From positions 124,001-188,000 of the forward strand of contig CALEDQ010000029.1 in assembly GCA_937949615.1 (NCBI GenBank): a stretch of DNA of 64,000 bases, read 5' to 3'. The notes beneath the pieces are model-generated. The model was not told the DNA's origin, did no database searches, and was given only the letters and a program-made list of their open reading frames with translations. The translations under genes were made by a program, and so were the position numbers. Below are positions 8,158-16,920 of the stretch, piece after piece. Each line of letters starts with the position of its first letter. The first letter of the stretch is position 1. Source of the DNA: an uncultured bacterium. Lineage in GTDB: Bacteria > Muiribacteriota > Ozemobacteria > Ozemobacterales > Ozemobacteraceae.

Positions 8158-9150
8158 CTACCTGGCTTTCTGGCTGCGAATCGTCTTTAAATAATCATTC
8201 CAGGCCTTTTCGATGAAAGATGGCAGTTTTGCGGTCGATCGTGGTTCTTCAGGACCGATTTCGGCAGCTGACGGCGAAGCACAGAGCCTGGCAATCAAAC
8301 GGTCGCGGCCATCGAGCACATCGATGGTCAAAGCGCCTTTGCGGCGATACTTGCGGTAAACACGCACGATCGGCGGCGGCGGCACCGCCAGACGACCACC
8401 GATGACGATCGGCGAGGTTCCATGCACAATAAGACCGCTGACGTCGACGGGCTCGATGTATGACGGAATCACATACTCATCACGATCGGCAATATAGTCG
8501 GCGAGAATCATGCGAAAATCATGATCACCGATGTTTTTGAGAAAGCGGGCGAGCGAATAATAACGGGCATCGCGGGCAATGCCGTTAAGGTCGAGGCCAC
8601 GCGGCCGGGTTTCTTCGATAACCATGACAATCGGGCCATACATACGGGCGACACCGATGCGCGGCGAAGCAAAGATAAAATGCGTTTCGGGATCGGGAAC
8701 ACCGGCCTTGCTGGCTTCGAATTTGCCGGGGCGGTTTTCGTAGAGATCTTTTGTCGAGGCGACAGTGTTGAAAATTTTCTGCAGCAAAGCGGTCTGCTGT
8801 TTTTTAGCAGCTTTCAGTGCTTCATCAGGACTCATGCCTGCTTTTTCACAGCCTTCGACAAGATTGCGCAGACCGCGTGACTGATGCGTCGTATCGAGCA
8901 GAAATCTGAAGCCAAGCAGTTCATCACGCTCGATTTCGCCCGACCTGCGTGAGCCAAAACCACGATACAGCACAGAGAAGTAACCACTGCGGATGCGCTG
9001 CAGAGCGGTGGCCGAATTCATGGTAAACATCGATATCGTCTCTGCATCATAAGATGCAGCAGAAAGAGGCTCTACCATATAGACAAACAGAGAAGCGGCA
9101 ACAACAAAACCAATTAAAAGTCTTAAAGAAAAATAGCGGGCAACAGACAT
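8158..9150 (-). CDS. Exported protein of unknown function
   Basis: 330 residues with a good signal peptide (basic start, then LLIGFVVAASLFVYMVEPLSAAS). AGAGG precedes the ATG. The mature part starts with a helical domain, followed by a beta-rich segment containing two proline-rich turns (RLAVPPPPIVRVYRKY) and a C-terminal amphipathic helix. It runs into tilS with a 4-base gap and may share its transcript. The family is not recognised. Confidence 0.6.
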   Translation of the reverse strand: MSVARYFSLRLLIGFVVAASLFVYMVEPLSAASYDAETISMFTMNSATALQRIRSGYFSVLYRGFGSRRSGEIERDELLGFRFLLDTTHQSRGLRNLVEGCEKAGMSPDEALKAAKKQQTALLQKIFNTVASTKDLYENRPGKFEASKAGVPDPETHFIFASPRIGVARMYGPIVMVIEETRPRGLDLNGIARDARYYSLARFLKNIGDHDFRMILADYIADRDEYVIPSYIEPVDVSGLIVHGTSPIVIGGRLAVPPPPIVRVYRKYRRKGALTIDVLDGRDRLIARLCASPSAAEIGPEEPRSTAKLPSFIEKAWNDYLKTIRSQKAR

Positions 9151-9201
9151 GCTTACCTCTTTTTCAAGCCAATTTGAAGGTATCTGGCCATATTAACGCC
9201 G

Positions 9202-9233
9202 AACGGCCCGACTGGTCAACCAGCCGGGCCGTT
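9202..9233. terminator. Bidirectional hairpin terminator
   Basis: AACGGCCCG-a-CTGGT is mirrored by ACCAG-c-CGGGCCGTT around a two-base loop. That gives 14 paired positions with one mismatch, ending in a short T run on the plus strand. It separates the minus-strand gene ending at 9265 from the next one starting at 9150. Confidence 0.75.
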
Positions 9234-9264
9234 TTAGCGAATCGATTATGCAAGATTCTTTTGT

Positions 9265-10500
9265 CTAGAAAGAAATCCGGGTGGGTTTCCAGTCGGTGGG
9301 GCGCTGCAGGCCTTCTTTTTCCGGCACGACCAGTGAACCGACATAGCTGCCATCAGCATAAACACGGTCGATCTGTTCGCGAATCGACTTGATATCTTCT
9401 TCACTGACCACGCCATTATCGGTAGCTTTGTAGAATTGTACAGTTATACGGATCGGGAAGCGCTCGTCGCGTTCGATCGGCTGATTGTCCATTTCAACGA
9501 ACGGCCCTTCGATTTCACCGTGGCCGATGACTGCATCTTCAACGTTAGAAGAAAGAGATTCACGACTGACTTCAGCATCTTCAAACATGATGCCCTTGCT
9601 GTCACCACGGAAATATTCGCGATGTTTAAGCGGCACCTGAATCAGCATTACCATGTTATCGGCAGCGGTACTGCCGACGGCCGGGGCAGAAGGTTTTGCC
9701 GTGCTGTCGGCAGGTTTGTCGGCTGCCTGAGAAGGTTCGGCGGCATCGGCGGCATCACTGGCACGCTTACCGGTCAGCGAGGCCTTTTCCCCGTTGCTGT
9801 TGAAGAAAAGACGCTGACCGTAAGCGCCGCCATTCTGCACGGCGTCACGCGCGTTGTCGACGATGGTCATGCTGGTGCCTTCGCGGGTGACGAGAATCGC
9901 CAGCACAGCGGGATTACCGGCTGCTGACTGATAGTTGAAGATTACCGGGTTGAATACGGCTTCTTCGCCCTTCGGAATCGGCAGAAAGCAGGCCTGAGCC
10001 GAAACCAGCACGTGCGAATCGCGGGTGGCCAGAAGCATGCTGGCGCTGCCGGTCCATGATGCAGAATTGCTCAGCAGCGGGCGCGGATCTTCGAGCAGAG
10101 CGCCGAGCGGAATCGTTTTGGGTTCCTGGCCTTTTTCGTTACCGACGCGGGCGTAGAGTTTGCCAAGCTGAATGTCAGCGGTTTTATCAGTGAAATTCGG
10201 AAAGCGGATAACCGGCATGCAGGTCATTCTGCGGCTTTCTTTGCTGCCGTGATGCACCTGAATGGTCATGTCGCTGATGTTCGGGCCGACGGCCGAGCCT
10301 TCAAAGCGGCCGGTGTCTTCCCAGGTGATGTTGATGATGTCGAGACCGTATTTGGCGGCAAGTTCACGGGCAGCCGGGTCAGTGGTCATACCGGCGACGC
10401 GGCTGACAACCTGTTCATAATCAGGATTGTTTTTTTCCTGGGCCAGAACTGGCACGGTCAGCCAGCAGGCGAGCAATACGGTCAGCAGTTTGATTTTCAT
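9265..10500 (-). CDS. Exported protein of unknown function, first of a three-gene secreted set
   Basis: 411 residues from the ATG at 10500, which has an AAAGAGG motif upstream and gives a clear signal peptide (MKIKLLTVLLACWLTVPVLAQ). The mature protein contains an alanine/serine/proline-rich linker (about 265-300) separating two folded parts. No catalytic motif is visible. It lies downstream of two other large exported proteins on the same strand, with a terminator before it, so it has its own transcription unit. The family is not recognised; a surface or periplasmic role is inferred. Confidence 0.6.
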   Translation of the reverse strand: MKIKLLTVLLACWLTVPVLAQEKNNPDYEQVVSRVAGMTTDPAARELAAKYGLDIINITWEDTGRFEGSAVGPNISDMTIQVHHGSKESRRMTCMPVIRFPNFTDKTADIQLGKLYARVGNEKGQEPKTIPLGALLEDPRPLLSNSASWTGSASMLLATRDSHVLVSAQACFLPIPKGEEAVFNPVIFNYQSAAGNPAVLAILVTREGTSMTIVDNARDAVQNGGAYGQRLFFNSNGEKASLTGKRASDAADAAEPSQAADKPADSTAKPSAPAVGSTAADNMVMLIQVPLKHREYFRGDSKGIMFEDAEVSRESLSSNVEDAVIGHGEIEGPFVEMDNQPIERDERFPIRITVQFYKATDNGVVSEEDIKSIREQIDRVYADGSYVGSLVVPEKEGLQRPTDWKPTRISF

Positions 10501-10635
10501 TCGAGGCCTCTTTCTTTGCAGACGCTGATGCGGGTAACTTTCCCGAGTTGATGCTGCCAATTTACTCTTCAGCCATGCGGTTGTCAAAGGCCGCATTTTG
10601 CGACTTTCAAACCAGATCTCCAGGATGCCCGCAAA

Positions 10636-10667
10636 GAAAAACCGCCGCAGAGGTTTTCTGCAGCGGC
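10636..10667 (-). terminator. Rho-independent terminator after the exported-protein gene 10684-11700
   Basis: Read on the minus strand, GCCGC and GCAGA pair with TCTGC and GCGGC around a small loop (three-base bulge), followed directly by GGTTTTTCTTT. It lies 17 bases past the stop at 10684. Confidence 0.65.
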
Positions 10668-10683
10668 TTTGAGAGGCAGAGAA

Positions 10684-11700
10684 TTATTTGATTTTCAGCG
10701 GCACGTAGAGCACCTGGCGGTTTCCGGCCACATCGGAAGCATCAATATACAGATGCGGGTTTTCTGGCAACTTCAGCTCGGCAAGTTTGATTTCATCGGC
10801 ATTCACGTCACTGAGCGGCGCGGGTTCGCCGCCGGCACCTGCGCAGATACCGTATTTAAGTCTGGCGTTGTCAAGTTTGTAGTTGTCTTCGCCGTTAACC
10901 TTGATTTTGAGCACGGCATTGGCCGGAACCTTTATTGCAGCCTGTTCAGGGGCTACAACCATATTGGCGCCAAGTTCAATGCCGGGCACAGTAAGGGTTT
11001 CGGTCGGATCAGCTTCGTTTACAAGGGCGCCGGAAAAATACACATCGGCCATTTTCGGCAGCGGGTATTTGTTCGGCGGGTTTTCGGCAACCCAGAAAGT
11101 GCCTGAACGGCCATCTTCAAGGGCTACTTCAAGACCACACACCGGTGGCGTGATATCGAGAACACGCACATCGGCGGCAATACTTGAATTGGCAAACGTG
11201 GCACGCGCCTTACCGGTTTCTGGTGAGGTATAACGCATTTTTCGGCCGGCATAGCAGGTGATTGCGCCTTTGCCAGTCGGATTGAGAGGGGTTATCACCA
11301 TCTGATTGACTGCCAGGTCATGTGAGGCAGAAGCAGGAACATTGCGGTTCTTTTCCCAGTCGATGAACAGCCAGGAAATGGCAGGGTTTCGGCTCCAGGA
11401 AGGATTCGGAATTTCCTTGCCATTATAGGTTACAGGCGGCTCGGCATCGAACAGAGCGGTTTCGGCAACCACCGTCAATGGAATGTCTTCGGTGAGGGTT
11501 GCCGGAATCGCTTCGCCGTTTTCGAGACAGATCTTCATCGGCAGAACCGGGCTGAGGTCAGCGGGATGTTCACCAATGGTTACGCCTTCGAGCCATGGGG
11601 CCTCAGAGGCTTTTTTCGCATCGCCTGAATCTTCGGCACCAGCAATGACAGAACCGGCCAGGAAAAACATAAATGCGGTGAATAAAAGGTTTTTCTTCAT
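10684..11700 (-). CDS. Exported protein with a C-terminal Ig-like strand motif
   Basis: 338 residues. The signal peptide is MKKNLLFTAFMFFLAGSVIAGAE. The mature part is beta-rich, and its C-terminus reads HLYIDASDVAGNRQVLYVPL, an Asp-x-x-Gly-Asn turn between two strands. The same closing pattern occurs in the neighbour at 11712 and in the 1,598-residue protein at 35974, suggesting a shared domain type. It starts 11 bases after the stop of 11712-13019, so the two are an operon. No enzymatic motif is seen; an extracellular structural or adhesive role is inferred. Confidence 0.6.
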   Translation of the reverse strand: MKKNLLFTAFMFFLAGSVIAGAEDSGDAKKASEAPWLEGVTIGEHPADLSPVLPMKICLENGEAIPATLTEDIPLTVVAETALFDAEPPVTYNGKEIPNPSWSRNPAISWLFIDWEKNRNVPASASHDLAVNQMVITPLNPTGKGAITCYAGRKMRYTSPETGKARATFANSSIAADVRVLDITPPVCGLEVALEDGRSGTFWVAENPPNKYPLPKMADVYFSGALVNEADPTETLTVPGIELGANMVVAPEQAAIKVPANAVLKIKVNGEDNYKLDNARLKYGICAGAGGEPAPLSDVNADEIKLAELKLPENPHLYIDASDVAGNRQVLYVPLKIK

Positions 11701-11711
11701 GCGGTTACCCG

Positions 11712-13019
11712 TTACTGGTTCTTGCCGCCTTCAAATGCAGCTGCGGTATTAACTACATAGAGGGGCATTCTGATAGTTGTGATGTTGCCATCTTTGTCAC
11801 TGGCAGTGGTAACAAAAACATATTCGGGTTCATCAGGATACTGGTCGCGAGGATAGTTGGGAACGCGGAACATGTAGGCGTCACCGTCTTTTTCGACCGG
11901 TTTGCCGTCGGCGGTTTCGATGACGGCTTCAACATTACCGGTAGAGGCACGTTTATTACCGTTGTCAGTCGACATGGCGGCAAAAATAAACGGAACATTG
12001 CGGCGCACATAGACACCTTTAAGGTTCTTTTCTTCGCCACCAACGACATTTACGTGGTTGCGATAATCAGTCTGGTCGATTTTCGAGGTCAGCACGCCGG
12101 TTTCGAATTTGGGGGCGCCGCGTTCATTAAAGAGAGTACCGGCGATCGAGAGGCGGGCGGTTTTTTCCCAGGGGATGCGGTTTCTTTCATCATCCTGGCC
12201 TTCATCGATAAAAAGATAGCTGGCAGCTTCGAAATCCTGAGATTTGGTTGAAAACGGGCGGCCTTTGTTTTCGACAATTTTACCGGCCATGGTGGCTCTG
12301 AGTTCTTCTTCAGTGGCAGCCATATTGACGCTGCCGGCACCTTCCTGGAAAGCGACCCAGACGTCGGGAGAGGTGCAGTCATGCACTTCGATACCAACGC
12401 GCTGCTGGGCAGTTACGGTTTTGCTGTCGCCTTCGGCGCCTTCTTCACCGGTCTTACCGGTTTCGCCGCTGCCGCTGCCGGATGCACCGCTGCCACCTGA
12501 ATCACCAGTGCCTTCAGTAGTGGTATCTTCGGCTCCACCTGAACTGGCAACCTGTCTGGCGCCGCCGTTGTGAACCTGGTAATAACCCGGTTCGGTGATA
12601 TTGCAGTTATTGGTGGCCTTGTTGGTGTTATCGGAGCTCTGCGATTCGAAATTACCGCCGTCGTCTTCTTTTTTCACTTCCCAGGTGATGTTCGGTTCAC
12701 TGGTGAATTTGGCGGCCTCAGCAATGGCGGCGGCATCAATATTATACAGGTTGGAGTTTTCCTGCATCAGAACGCCGACGTCTTCGAGCCATTGCAGATC
12801 GCCCTCTTCGGCTTCTTTGCCACGGAAATTCGCAGGCAGAGTAACCGGGCTGTCTTTCACTTCCAGGGTCATGTCAGTGCTGTCAGGAATAACCACTTCG
12901 GTAGTACTGGCAGTTGCAGACTCGGGTTCAGCAGCTGTTTCCTGGGCAATTACCGGGCAAACGGTCATTGCAGCACAAAAAGCCGCAGCGAGAAGAGCAA
13001 ATCTGTTCATGAATTTCAT
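11712..13019 (-). CDS. Exported protein with serine/glycine-rich linker
   Basis: 435 residues from the ATG at 13019, chosen for the GGAGGAAAG ribosome-binding site and signal peptide (MKFMNRFALLAAAFCAAM). Features are an N-terminal domain, a low-complexity Gly/Ser/Glu linker (about 175-215), and a C-terminal beta region closing with TTASDKDGNITTIRMPLYVV. That is the same Asp-Lys-Asp-Gly-Asn turn seen in the downstream gene. It is first in a two-gene operon with a TATAAT-like -10 about 140 bases upstream. Function unknown; a surface protein is likely. Confidence 0.62.
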   Translation of the reverse strand: MKFMNRFALLAAAFCAAMTVCPVIAQETAAEPESATASTTEVVIPDSTDMTLEVKDSPVTLPANFRGKEAEEGDLQWLEDVGVLMQENSNLYNIDAAAIAEAAKFTSEPNITWEVKKEDDGGNFESQSSDNTNKATNNCNITEPGYYQVHNGGARQVASSGGAEDTTTEGTGDSGGSGASGSGSGETGKTGEEGAEGDSKTVTAQQRVGIEVHDCTSPDVWVAFQEGAGSVNMAATEEELRATMAGKIVENKGRPFSTKSQDFEAASYLFIDEGQDDERNRIPWEKTARLSIAGTLFNERGAPKFETGVLTSKIDQTDYRNHVNVVGGEEKNLKGVYVRRNVPFIFAAMSTDNGNKRASTGNVEAVIETADGKPVEKDGDAYMFRVPNYPRDQYPDEPEYVFVTTASDKDGNITTIRMPLYVVNTAAAFEGGKNQ

Positions 13020-13158
13020 ACGCTTTCCTCCGTTGTTTTTCGGAGCCGGTACCCCGGGCGCCGGCAATGCCATCTGAGCAGGCTCGCCCGCATCCTGATA
13101 TCAAACCCCGTTCCCCGGGTTTCAGATTCTGAAATCTCCGGGTTTTATTTACTCAACT

Positions 13159-13164
13159 ATTATA
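13159..13164 (-). promoter_or_regulatory. -10 element upstream of the exported-protein operon
   Basis: Perfect TATAAT on the minus strand, about 140 bases before the ATG at 13019; the -35 is poor. The 5' leader then contains the inverted repeat TTTCAGATTCTGAAA (13120-13134) flanked by CCGGG and CCCGG, so the leader RNA could form a hairpin. Confidence 0.4.
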
Positions 13165-13264
13165 CGCCCGTCTCCCCCGATAAGTTACATTTTTTTATTA
13201 CGCCCCCGGAACATAACCCCACATTCATTATTACGGCCTTAATAAAAAACAAAAAGATTCTGAC

Positions 13265-13540
13265 TCAGCCGCAAGTCGCCCAGATGTGAAGCTCGGCGGC
13301 GATACTGCTTTTTACCAGATAGCCAACTGATATGATTGCATCGAGATTGTAATGTTCAATCTCACGCCGGACCTCTCTGTTACCTTCCTGTCGAACTAAC
13401 AAGATTTTCTTGCAAGCTGTTTCGGTTGTCAGTTCTTTTTTTCATAGAATGGTCTGTGAATGCTGGCTTATATTCTGCTGAGTAGCTTGAAACAACCTTG
13501 CCATATCAGCCTGAATTACTTGGTCGGCGCTTGTGTCATG
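13265..13540 (-). pseudogene. RhuM-family gene fragment with an in-frame stop
   Basis: In one minus-strand frame the fragment reads QADMARLFQATQQNIS, then an in-frame TGA at 13444-13442, then further residues leading to EHYNLDAIISVGYLVKS and HIWAT, ending at TGA 13267-13265. These words match the RhuM/virulence-protein family pattern (TQ-x-x-MA-x-LF, YNLD-x-IISVGY, F-x-IWAT) in the right order. The start, an internal codon and the C-terminal half are lost, so it is a decayed remnant. RhuM-like genes are common cargo of islands, so it may be left from an earlier insertion beside the same tRNA. Confidence 0.75.
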
Positions 13541-13672
13541 GCATTAAAACTGGTCTTCCCGGATTGCAGAGACATACTTTAAACCGTTTTGTTCATTATA
13601 GGGTTTTGTCACTATTTTGTCCCTAAAAACGACAATTTTGAGCAAAAAGCATCGAACTTCGCCGAATCCGGG

Positions 13673-13709
13673 CAACAAAAAACCCGCTTTGTAAGCGGGT
13701 TTTTTGTTG
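13673..13709. terminator. Perfect 17-bp inverted repeat terminator (ancestral tRNA terminator)
   Basis: CAACAAAAAACCCGCTT and its exact complement flank a 3-base loop, with T runs on both strands. It lies immediately beyond the att repeat on the chromosomal side. Before integration it would have stood just downstream of the tRNA-Met 3' end. Confidence 0.85.
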
Positions 13710-13711
13710 AG

Positions 13712-13726
13712 ACACTAGCAAGGGTC
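13712..13726. repeat. Left attachment-site repeat of the integrated element
   Basis: ACACTAGCAAGGGTC is repeated exactly at 32379-32393. Eleven of the 15 bases are the 3' end of the tRNA-Met gene, which is the usual target of P4-type integrases. Confidence 0.85.
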
Positions 13727-13788
13727 ACTATTTAACAACGCGGCCTTAATCATTTCAGATAAAGCATTTCATCAAGTAAAAATTTTAG

Positions 13789-13810
13789 AGTTACCCCCAG
13801 AGTTACCCCC
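13789..13810. repeat. Paired AGTTACCCCC repeats at the left end (putative integrase arm sites)
   Basis: Two direct copies of AGTTACCCCC with a 12-base period, about 65 bases inside the left att repeat. The same word recurs with the same 12-base period at the right end (32245-32266). Paired arm-type sites at both ends are expected for tyrosine integrases of this class. Confidence 0.6.
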
Positions 13811-13861
13811 GCTTTTATTTTTACATTACTTTTTTAACACTAATTAAAAACACGCCAAAGC

Positions 13862-14590
13862 TTACAACTCTTTCAAAAAAGGCCTAGGGGTCTTATATAG
13901 CGAAGATTGCAACACCGACTTTGCAAAACCAAGTCGCAAAATTCTATCTTTATAAGCCTCGACAAGCACAGAAGGCATGCGCGGATCAAAAACAATTTCA
14001 TCAATCAAATCAAATGGATCTATCGAGTATTCCAAAATATCAGAATGGCATTCATTATCCACGCCAGAATAAATCAACCGCACCTCTTTCTCATGCTCAA
14101 ACTCCACTCGCTTGTAAAGCAGCGTCTCAGCAATCCCTGAGCCATTAGAATTCATCACTTCAATTTCATCAAATTTTTGAAACAATTCCTTTTCTGGAAA
14201 ATACAAGACTTTACCAATAAAGCACCTCAGTTCCCAGAACTCTTTTTTAGCATTCTTCAAAGAATCAAACAGCTTACTAATGGTAGTCTTGATTTTAACA
14301 CCTGCTTTGTCACCAGAATAAATTCGCCACATAGCGTCAGTCTCAGCATGCATGGTCCAACACTGCCCATAAACAGAGTCTTTCGCTGCAAAAGAGCAAA
14401 TTATTCCATCTGGCAACTTCATTGCAGAAGAGAGTAAAGCATTTTCAAATGGATCATCCCATTTTTTGGGTTTAGCAAGAACATTTTTTCGAGCTTGCAT
14501 CATTTCTAATAGCCGTTGCACAGGAATAACTCTGTATATATCTTTTGATATTGAAGCTTCTTCCAAATTGATATAGTTATTATACGCCAT
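13862..14590 (-). CDS. DUF2971-family protein
   Basis: 242 residues from the ATG at 14590 (GGGGGA upstream); an in-frame ATG at 14632 is the alternative start. It follows the DUF2971 pattern: an N-terminal IYRVIPVQRLLEMMQ with KPKKWDDPFENALL, then ICSFAAKDSVYGQCWTMH and AMWRIYSGDKAGVKIK, and a VLYFPE strand. The biochemical role of the family is not established to my knowledge; members are frequent in islands. It is the last gene of the AT-rich minus-strand block after the ATPase/protease pair and may be its third component, though 110 bases separate them. Confidence 0.72.
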   Translation of the reverse strand: MAYNNYINLEEASISKDIYRVIPVQRLLEMMQARKNVLAKPKKWDDPFENALLSSAMKLPDGIICSFAAKDSVYGQCWTMHAETDAMWRIYSGDKAGVKIKTTISKLFDSLKNAKKEFWELRCFIGKVLYFPEKELFQKFDEIEVMNSNGSGIAETLLYKRVEFEHEKEVRLIYSGVDNECHSDILEYSIDPFDLIDEIVFDPRMPSVLVEAYKDRILRLGFAKSVLQSSLYKTPRPFLKEL

Positions 14591-14700
14591 CAAAATCCCC
14601 CAATTTTCATCCATTGGCCTGGCAAAGATCATAAACGAAATAACACATCCTAAGTCTCAATCAGTTTTTGCCAGAATTAATAATCGAAAAACAGACAAAC

Positions 14701-16920
14701 CTATAGCTGATTCTGCAATCTGATCTGCAAAGTATTGAGCGGTCGATATCTATTCAGGGCTTCTATTTCACCATATACATCAAGCGTATTGCTAACATCT
14801 TCAATTTCAACAACAAGAGCATAAGGCACATCAACATGTTCTTGTTCCCATCGTGAGAACAATTCAAGCCAAACCTGCCAGTCCCCTGCATTAAACTGTG
14901 AAAAAAGTTTTGTAAACTGCTGGCAAACATCCCATTTTTGCCGACCTTCTCTAAAATCCTGATTAACAGGAGTAAGAGATACACCATCTGCATGACTTTT
15001 CTTCAATGAGGCACGAATATAAGCCCCCAGATACTCTGTTCCCTTGGTGCGATCAACTGGTGGCGCACACAGACATGTCACTGTAACTCTAGCTACATTT
15101 CGCCCAACTTGCGCCGCCAAAATAGATGGCATATAAATTGTAACCCGCTCTTTTTTAAGTTTACTAAGGGTTCCAGTTCTTACAAAGATCACTCTAGATG
15201 AAGAAGAAAATTTACTGTTTTCCAAATTTGGCATACCGCGACCATAAATACTATGCGCATAGGCAAGCTCATTGTCGTCTATTCCCTCACCATCCCACAG
15301 AGGCTGCGTGTTGTGATACAAAAGAGCTTTTGCAAGCAAAATATCATTCTGCGATGTTTCGCCAAGGATCTCTGCCAAATCTCCAGCAACTACAGGAGCA
15401 GCAAAGCTTGTGCCAGCATCAGGCACTAATTTTGCCTTATTAGACAATAATAGAGCAAATTGATCTCTAGGCACGTATGAACAGCCATTTTTTTGGACAG
15501 TTGTGCCAGCATAGGTTGATAAATCTGGTTTTAAACAACCTCTAAAACCTGGCCCACGACGACTATATGGAGCAATATCGTTAGCTTTTGAAAGGCTATC
15601 AACATGATCTGCTCCCACAATAGCACCAACAGCTATTGCCAACATAGAATCAGCTGGAGATGCAATTCTTGAATCATCGTCATCCAATATATCTTCAAGA
15701 GAACTTTCAGTCTTCCAAAGATCGTGATTCCCTGCAGAAATAACAAATTGCACACTTTTTTGTAACTGAAGAGCGTCAAGCTCATAACCAACAATGCTCA
15801 TTTCATCTCCCTCAATCGGAGCCGGAGCATTTGCAGATAAATTATAGATTTTTGCAATGTCTGAATACTTTCCTACCGCATCCTGAATCCTTTTGATAAA
15901 GACATTAACAGGAACACTGCCATCCAGAATATTGCAATCGATAACCTTGGCCCGCGGAATCAAGATACCCGTCAAAAGCTGTTGATCTATATAGCGAAAC
16001 GCGACACGGCTGGCAACCTTAGTGCCATGATCAGCATTTCCACCACTAGAATTTGCAGGTTTCCAACGATCAAGCACGACGCTTGACAAGCTGGAAGGAA
16101 AAGAAATACCGGAATCAAGCACAACAACCGCTGGCAATTTATCAATATCGACGCCTTGATCTATTGAAAACGCGCCTAAATCAATTTCATCAAAAGCAGA
16201 CGCGTCTACGCTAAAAAAATCAGTTTCCTCAATTCTATAGATAGCTGGATCGTTCTCATATCTTGTCAAGGAAGCAGATGGAATTATCGCACGAACAACG
16301 GGAGTATTGTCGGATAAGTAATACGGTTCCTGCTGAACAGCGCCCTCTGAGGCAACAATTTTATCAATCAATTTTACTAACGCAGATTTATAAAGTGATT
16401 CGTCTAGGTTCGGAATCAACATTAGCTGAATATCCAGCGTTTTGGGACAAACCTCTTTAGTCATCTGCTTAATAAGACCTGAAGAATCTTTTTCTTTTCC
16501 AATGTATGGACTAAAATCCTCGATAAAATCAAAATGAGACTTACCAACCCCCGTTTGACTATACTTGTTTACGCGTTGTTTCAGAGCTTCAAATTGGCTA
16601 GCAGAAGAAGTTACAATAGCATTTCGAGAATTTTTTACAGCCCTAATTCTCATTCCCGTCGCATCAAAAATCTCTTTCTTGTCTTTGATTTTTTCCCCTT
16701 CAGGAAGTCTAACACTAAACACAAGCATATCAGAATCCGAAAAAGAATTGTCGGGTGCAACAGTATCTAATGCCGCTTTTATTGCCGTCAAACTATTACT
16801 TAGTTTGCTACCATGATCCTCAAAAGAAACATTCCGAGCTTTTGGCCGAGCAGTTAATTTTTTATCAAGCCGCTGAACTTCACTATCTGGGATCCAAAGA
16901 TGACTTTTTTTGTTATCCAT
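14701..16920 (-). CDS. Subtilisin-like serine protease (S8), IetS-like
   Basis: 739 residues, no signal peptide, so cytoplasmic. The catalytic set is complete: Asp in VVVLDSGI (about 267), His in NADHGTKVAS (about 298), the oxyanion Asn in VISAGNHD (about 397) and Ser in AGTSFAAPVVAG (about 503). A 260-residue N-terminal region and a 200-residue C-terminal region flank the protease. The start codon directly abuts the stop of the upstream AAA ATPase gene. This AAA-then-subtilase pair matches the IetAS system, known as a plasmid-stability/toxin-antitoxin pair and as an anti-phage system. Strongly AT-rich relative to the chromosome. Confidence 0.85.
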   Translation of the reverse strand: MDNKKSHLWIPDSEVQRLDKKLTARPKARNVSFEDHGSKLSNSLTAIKAALDTVAPDNSFSDSDMLVFSVRLPEGEKIKDKKEIFDATGMRIRAVKNSRNAIVTSSASQFEALKQRVNKYSQTGVGKSHFDFIEDFSPYIGKEKDSSGLIKQMTKEVCPKTLDIQLMLIPNLDESLYKSALVKLIDKIVASEGAVQQEPYYLSDNTPVVRAIIPSASLTRYENDPAIYRIEETDFFSVDASAFDEIDLGAFSIDQGVDIDKLPAVVVLDSGISFPSSLSSVVLDRWKPANSSGGNADHGTKVASRVAFRYIDQQLLTGILIPRAKVIDCNILDGSVPVNVFIKRIQDAVGKYSDIAKIYNLSANAPAPIEGDEMSIVGYELDALQLQKSVQFVISAGNHDLWKTESSLEDILDDDDSRIASPADSMLAIAVGAIVGADHVDSLSKANDIAPYSRRGPGFRGCLKPDLSTYAGTTVQKNGCSYVPRDQFALLLSNKAKLVPDAGTSFAAPVVAGDLAEILGETSQNDILLAKALLYHNTQPLWDGEGIDDNELAYAHSIYGRGMPNLENSKFSSSSRVIFVRTGTLSKLKKERVTIYMPSILAAQVGRNVARVTVTCLCAPPVDRTKGTEYLGAYIRASLKKSHADGVSLTPVNQDFREGRQKWDVCQQFTKLFSQFNAGDWQVWLELFSRWEQEHVDVPYALVVEIEDVSNTLDVYGEIEALNRYRPLNTLQIRLQNQL

